Position numbers and translations under genes: made by a program. Below, piece by piece: positions 58,459 through 64,000 of a DNA stretch of 64,000 bases (the stretch's first letter is position 1; each line of letters starts with the position of its first letter). This stretch comes from Epiperipatus broadwayi (taxonomy: Eukaryota > Onychophora > Udeonychophora > Euonychophora > Peripatidae). The notes beneath the pieces are model-generated. The model ran no database searches and was not told where the DNA came from. It saw nothing but the letters and a program-made list of their open reading frames with translations. The stretch lies in assembly GCA_028023455.1 (NCBI GenBank), contig JAQFVV010012402.1:9652292-9716291 (forward strand), read 5' to 3'.

Positions 58459-59564
58459 CAACCCCAAGCTATAAGAATTAATATTAGAAGTTGTGAGGGA
58501 AAGAAATTTCTAAATATCTTATTTCATATCATTTTTTTTTTTTTGCTTAATGATTATCTAATAATGATATGCATAAATTGTAAATAATTGAATTTTATTT
58601 GAACTTTTACAATTCACACAGTTCCATACTTATTTGGCCATTAAATGCAGAATCATAATTAAGTAAGATTCAAATAATGCTTATCTGTGGTAACTTTCTT
58701 TTTTTTCATAAAGAGAAATTGAATTAAACTTTAAATGAAAATTTAATAACAAGATGTCTGAAAAAATTTCAGAGGAAGAGGATTAAATATGGAATTATTT
58801 TAAAAAGAAATACCTAAACTGAAAAGCATTCTGAAATGAGAGTATAAAATTATTTTTAGAAATGAGTAATAAAAGACTACTGCTTGAATTTTCATGTAAA
58901 AGATTAGTTTATTTATTTGAAATCAGCATACATTTTAAGTAAGAAAAAATGCTTGCTTCATGTTAAAATTCTGAAGATTGATATTATATAGAAATATTTC
59001 ATAATGTGATTTAGTTTATATAGTGAAAAATATATATTAATATATAAAAATTACCTTTAATTTGCATCAATCAACATCTGAAAGTATATTCAAAATCACT
59101 TTTAGAACAAATCAAAACAAAGAACAATTTCTATCAGTAAAAATAAAACTTTATGGAAATTTATAAGCAGTTTTAATGTAATGAATATACAATCAAGCAA
59201 AAAATTTTTTTAACCAAATTCAAAAGAAATAAAAATGTTAAAAAGAAAAGGTGATACAAACTTTTTTAAAAAAAAAAGATTAAAATATGAGAGTAACACA
59301 TGGATAGAAGTTTATTTTTAGAAATTTATGCCAATTTTATTTTGTATATTTCAACAATTAAATCACATTTTCCTTTTGCTTGACATATTAAAAGTCTTTA
59401 TGTCTTAGCAACGATTGTGAATCAGAAATTTTTATTAGATTTTAATATTAAGAATCAGCCATAGATTTCACAAGTATTAATTTTTTTTTTCAGGATTCTG
59501 TATTTGTATAATATGCATTGTGCATATAAAATGGGTTCTCCTTAGAAGAAATCATGTTTCTATG

Positions 59565-59985
59565 TAAACATCACATGATCATCACTTCCTATGCTTGCTT
59601 ATAACTGTTATTAAAACAGGCAAAACTCACTATACGTATTGCCACACACAGCAAGCTAAAGTAATCAATGGATGCCAGAAGGCTAGTGCATAAAATCCCC
59701 ATCTAGTGCCTACTCATTCAATATCCCCAGACTAATTTCTGGCTTGTGGCTTTCATCAGTGAGGAGCCTTGGATTTGAGAGCACTGCACCTAGATCTTAG
59801 GATCTCTAAGGTCTGATGCCTCATTGATGAAGGCCACAAGCCAGAAATTAGTCTGGGGATATTGGATGAGTAAGCACTAGATGGGGATTTTATGCACAAG
59901 CCTTCTGGCATCCATTGATTACTCTAGCTTGCTGTGGGTGGCAATATGTATAGTGAGTTTTGCCTATTTTAATAAAAGTTTCTAG
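59565..59985. mobile_element. Fold-1 palindromic element, copy e (most complete)
   Basis: The left arm runs AACATCACATGATCATCAC, GGCAAAACTCACTATACG, ATCAATGGATGCCAGAAGG, CATAAAATCCCCATCTAGTG, CAATATCCCCAGACTAATTT, TCAGTGAGGAGCC to a centre near 59790. The right arm mirrors it to GTGAGTTTTGCC. Arms of about 200 bp with modest divergence. The right arm lacks the outermost CATCACATGATC block. No coding capacity. Confidence 0.75.
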
Positions 59986-60499
59986 GTATAGATTATTAAA
60001 AAATAGTTTAAGTAAACAACATTAAAAACTTAAATAAGAATTATGAAAACATCTATCTAATTAAAAATAACAAAACCTTCAATCAGAATTCAAATTTGCA
60101 GTTGATCAGTTTCATTAGTCAAGAATAAATCCCTATCATTTTCCAATTGGTTAAATATGGCCAACCTTATATAAATTTTAAATCTTTGTTGTTTTTTACA
60201 GCATTTAATACTGTTTAAATTGTTTATTTAATGACACTTTATGTGTTGATTGTTTATTTGGATATAACAATCACACTCACATATATACACACATGTACAC
60301 AATCATAATATATGCAAAAGCATATATATTATATTTTTGATGAGATTTAGTATGATGTTTTTAGCACTATTTTTCCTTATCTCTTTCTGCATTATTTACA
60401 TTTTAATGCTTTCAAAGCAATTCACTAGTATTAATTTTTTGTTTTAGCAAAAAAATATATACTAATATATATTTTTTTGTATACAAAATTAAAACCCAG

Positions 60500-60562
60500 A
60501 ATATGTGGAGGTTGTATCCAATGCATCTACAGGCGTTGCTCCAATTGCTGTTCAGCCAGATG
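60500..60562 (+). CDS. RBKS: Ribokinase exon 4
   Basis: Acceptor CCCAG, donor GTAAGC. Completes Glu with exon 3 (G+AA), then YVEVVSNASTGVAPIAVQPD and one base of Gly. STGVAPIxV is the strand that carries the ribokinase A-T-G segment ('TGxAxIxV'). 63 nt, ends in phase 1. The next exon should begin with the NxIIIVxGAN block; it was not seen in 60563-64000 and should lie to the right. Confidence 0.93.
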
Positions 60563-62029
60563 GTAAGCATGCAAGAATTGATTTATCTAAATAGTTATTA
60601 TATTTAAAACTTAATATAACTGTTGTTAATAATTATCATTAATATCACAGTATATTATTTTAATCAGCGCATTTTAGTTTATACTTGTTATTTTTATTTT
60701 CTAATTAATAATTTTCAACTTTTTTATCAATCATCATCAAATTCAGTATTTAGAGCTAAACTTTAATAAGTGATTTATCATATTTTAAAGTGTAATATAA
60801 TGATTGTTAATTTTCTTTTTTTTTTTTTTTAAAAAAAAAAAAAATCTTTTTTATTATAAAGAAATATGAAAAAGATTTTACAAATTTTATTCCCCACTGT
60901 ATTGTTACTAATTTTAAAAAATAATTAGTTTGATAATTATTAGTAAGATTTAATAAGATGTGTTTATGTTGTAAATGAAGATATTAAGACACAATCATTA
61001 ATTTTTTTTATGTATATCCAGAAATGATTTGCTGTATATTATACAGGTTTAATGGTTAAGCTATAGAAGTGTTTTAGAGATTTTTTGGATGTAGAAATAA
61101 AATTGATTTTTTAAAATATTTTTTTAAAAACTAAAAGCAAAATAGATATTTTTATGCATGAAAAATTAAAACCTGGACCAAAGTTATTGGATCCCAAACA
61201 ATTGTGACAATTTGCTTTTTTTTTTTTTAGATATCTACTAATACATAAAATTTAAATAAGAAAATTCAGTACTATAAAAAATTATTAATGATTTATATAA
61301 TAAAGTGAAAGATAATAAATAAATAAAGCTTTTAAAAGTAATAAGTAAACTTCTTTAAAAATCAATTATCAAAACAATTTTTGCATTTTATATTTTGTAA
61401 TAACTATAATTATTAAAGTTTTGCAGATCAAATTATTGTTAACAATGCAGTAATATCCTAATTATTTGATTATATATTTGAAATAATTTCAGATATTAAT
61501 AAATAAAATGAGTAATCGAATGGTTTATTGTTCGGGAATTCATAAGAAGTTACAGCTCCAGAAATGACAATATGGAGTCATGTTCGATAGCCTTGATCTC
61601 CGGAATCTGTCATTTCATTCTATCCAAATTATGCAGGGCATAGATGCTAATAATGACTTATAATCAGAATTGACTTTTATTCCATATTTTCAGAGAATGA
61701 ATTTCTAAAATTTAAAAAAAACTTTTAAAAAAATTAGTATTAATTTTTGATACTACATATTTAATTCTAAAATAAAATTTACCAAATCAAAAATTTGATT
61801 ATGAGTGAGAGGCTTATATTTTATAGCTTTTTTACAAATAGGATTATCTAAATATTAAGTGTTAACAAAGTAAAACAGCATGTATTAATTTGATTTGTTT
61901 TTTGGTTTTTTTGTAATACAATGTAGTCTTTCTCAATAGAAGTTATTTTAGTAAGAAAATTGTACTGTTAAATGTTCATAAAAAATATTATGTGAATTAT
62001 TTCATTTGTGTTTTAGATTTTAAATCATC

Positions 62030-63560
62030 ATTATCAATTATTATCAGTCCATTGCAGAATGAATGTCTCTTCAAGTTTAATGCAGTTTTTTCAATCCATA
62101 ATCTCTTCCCCATATCACATCTGCAAACTACTTTATTTCATCTACCCCTCTCACATGTTATAGTTTTCTAAATATTTTATAATCTCCTGACATCAAATTT
62201 AAACTCCCATCTATTTCCATCTCTTCTAACAATGTATCAAACCCAGCTCCATTTAAGTGTCTTAATTCTTTCAATGATATACGTGTTTGTTCTCTTATCC
62301 ATGTATTTTATTTTCAGTCTCTTCTTGACATTCCTAACATGCATTTCTCGATACTTCGTAGAGTGGTCTGAAATTTCTACCCTGTTCTATTATTAAGTCT
62401 CCAAGATTTAGATCCATAAGTAAGAACTGGTAAAACACATATATTAAAAAATCTTCCTTTTCAAATACATAGGGTTTTTTTTTTTTTTAATAATGAGTTA
62501 TTTCTATCAAAATCACTCCATCTAAGTTTAATTTTATGGTTAATTTCATTCAGTTTCTTTTATATTAATAATCTGTCAAAGATATTTACAGTTGCTAACT
62601 TCTCCTAATTTATGATTATCAGTCTATATGCATTGAACATTACTTTAATCTTTTTAGTATTTATATTTGGTTTTATTTTTTTATATTCATGTGATAACTC
62701 TTGCAACATTTCCTGAAACTCTGAAGTATTTTTTACAAAAACGATCACATCAATTGTAAAATCTTTATCAGTCTATATGCATTGAACATTACTTTAGTCT
62801 TTTTAGTATTTATATTTGGTTTTATTTTTTTATATTCATGTGATATAACTCTTGCAACATTTCCTGAAACTCTGAAGTATTTTTTACAAAAACGATCACA
62901 TCAATTGTAAAATCTTGAGAACTTCTAATCTTCATTTATTTTTACTCTCTTAGCTTTTCATTTTGATCCACAAAATATTTCTTGTAAAACTGTTGTAAAA
63001 AATTTTGAAAATATGGAATCGCCCTCTTCTAGACTTTTCTCAATATTAATCTTTAAAATCACCATGTAGTTTAATCACTGCTGTTGCATTTTAATAAATA
63101 TTCTTCAAAGTATGACTATATCCTGAATCTATATTTTGAAATTAACTATTGTGGAAATGCTTATAGAATCAAAGCGCCTTTTTATAATCTACAAATCCAA
63201 AGCATAATGATATTTCATATTTAGATTTAAGACTGCTATAGTTTTGGTTTTATGTCAATTTCTGGAATAGTTTATGCATAAATAATACTTTTAGATCTTA
63301 TATTTTTTAGAAACTTTGGATGTACACTATCTCCTCCAAAAGCTTTTTTTAGTTTAAGACAAACAAGGACAAGTTTATCAATATTGTGAAAGAGAAGCTT
63401 GCAGTTTTTCTCTAACAATGCTTTTTGTCATTCTATCAATCTTTGATTTAAAAGTCTGACATATAAGATTGGCAATCTCATTAGCAATGGCAGCAGTAGA
63501 TCTTTTAGAGGTGTTTTTACAATCATCAAGTTAATGTAAAATACCAAGCCTTATGACTAA
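62030..63560 (-). mobile_element. RTE-clade LINE fossil
   Basis: The minus strand shows, in order: KKAFGGDSVHPKFLKNIRS (near 63330, motif A 'EKAFDSVHP'), then FVKNTSEFQEMLQELSHEYK KI followed by NINTKKIKVMFNAY (62900-62770, just after motif C). Next comes LRSIEKCMLG...NTWIREQTRIS and KELRHLN (62360-62240), the classic RTE C-terminus ('MLGxxxRDRxRNxWIRExTxVxD'). Many stops and frameshifts. Motif C itself is lost (CIDVIVFV-like). Confidence 0.7.
62617..62914. repeat. 149-bp tandem duplication inside the RTE fossil
   Basis: TATCAGTCTATATGCATTGA starts both copies (62617 and 62766), each ending CATCAATTGTAAAATCTT. The copies differ by a substitution (TTAATC/TTAGTC) and a 2-base indel (GATAACT/GATATAACT). 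It duplicates the RT segment after motif C. Confidence 0.85.
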
Positions 63561-64000
63561 ATCTTGTAAAAATTTCACTTCTCCACGATTTCTTTCCATT
63601 TTTTTTTCTCACCACTATTATATTGAAGATATCCAATATATTAACTCCAAGTAACTTTCTTTAAATTTCATTTTAAACAGGGTAACTTTTAATTATAAGA
63701 ATGTGTTTTTTAATAGTGATTAGACTTAGTTTATATCAGTTATGATGTAACACTTAATTATGAACTTTTTTTGTCAAAACAAAAAATATATCCAGAGTTG
63801 TTTCTGTTTTCTATCTGCCTGAATGGAATATTCCTCTTTGATTGGCATTGTAAAATAAGTGCATGTTATTTAAATCCATTTATTCTGAAAGTTGATAACT
63901 ACTTAATCCTCATTTACATATGTCCAAAGACTGTTATGAGAATTGAAAATCCCTACAAATACAGAAGATATAGGAAGATGTGGAAAAAATAGAATCAGTT

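Larger units (their letters stand above)
51560..60499 (+). other. RBKS intron 3 (8.94 kb)
   Basis: GT at 51560 and AG at 60498-60499. Contains a (GT)n run (51676-51700), Fold-2 palindromes (52020-53065), PLE-D (53950-55400), C13-A12 (58434-58458) and Fold-1 copy e (59565-59985). 55401-58430 is unassigned; a plus-strand coding-like texture at 56190-57000 gave no recognisable protein. Confidence 0.8.
60563..64000 (+). other. RBKS intron 4, start only
   Basis: Begins GTAAGC. Contains a T/A homopolymer junction (60818-60844), a small mid-GC patch (61535-61635) and an RTE LINE fossil (62030-63560). No exon 5 was recognised. Confidence 0.7.

Noticed and set aside
58396-58587. 63-codon ORF with a PPPPPKKKK stretch
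   Set aside because: Created by the C13-A12 homopolymer run.
63771-63992. 73-codon ORF near the right edge as RBKS exon 5
   Set aside because: Lacks the NxIIIVxGAN block expected after exon 4 and has no suitable splice framing.

Overview
This is a strongly AT-rich, intron- and transposon-dense piece of an animal nuclear genome. Both recognisable host genes have short exons, GT-AG introns of 6-15 kb and metazoan protein families. The many Penelope-like, RTE-type LINE, hAT and foldback repeats fit an invertebrate. I cannot name the phylum with confidence: an arthropod-like LINE C-terminus is only a memory-based hint. There are no prokaryotic operons, CRISPR arrays, rRNA or intact tRNA genes.

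Host genes. (1) On the minus strand are two exons of a CINP-like gene (cyclin-dependent kinase 2-interacting protein). Exon 1 (start codon) is at 20851-20899 and exon 2 at 5739-5889, separated by a 15-kb intron. The two exons join in phase, and exon 2 carries the family block KLKDSAADWHN. The rest lies left of the window. (2) On the plus strand are four exons of ribokinase (RBKS): 39406-39470, 45335-45467, 51496-51559 and 60500-60562. They join in phase to about 108 residues, including the [10 protein letters not shown] motif. The rest lies right of the window. The genes are divergent, with start codons 18.5 kb apart.

Repeat layout. 1.1-2.9 kb: Penelope-like element (PLE) remnant with a hairpin, direct repeats, an N-terminal ORF and a decayed hammerhead ribozyme. 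7.2-9.3 kb: small non-autonomous LTR element (two ~743-bp LTRs, 140-bp interior with PBS and PPT, 5-bp TSD) inside older tandem repeats. 11.3-11.8 kb: hAT remnant. 11.8-13.6 kb: LINE fossil. 14.1 kb: MITE. 15.5-16.8 kb: element with inverted ends, a 97-bp satellite and telomere-like repeats. 19.8-20.4 kb: LINE tail joined to a foldback element. 21.3-22.0 kb: PLE fragment. 27.2 and 28.0-28.9 kb: palindrome and a TA-flanked TIR element. 31.5-36.35 kb: two head-to-tail copies of one LINE. 36.6-38.2 kb: PLE with RT and GIY-YIG flanked by apparently perfect 354-bp inverted repeats. RBKS introns: palindromes, a second and better hammerhead candidate (48.7 kb), another inverted PLE pair (54-55.4 kb) and an RTE LINE fossil (62-63.5 kb).

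The most notable pattern is that five PLE-related loci share one geometry: inverted copies with 3' ends facing outward and truncated 5' ends fused in the middle. I found no convincing new enzymatic system. The most original material is the PLE architecture with ribozymes, the miniature LTR element carrying a minisatellite in its LTRs, and the satellite-bearing element at 15.5-16.8 kb.
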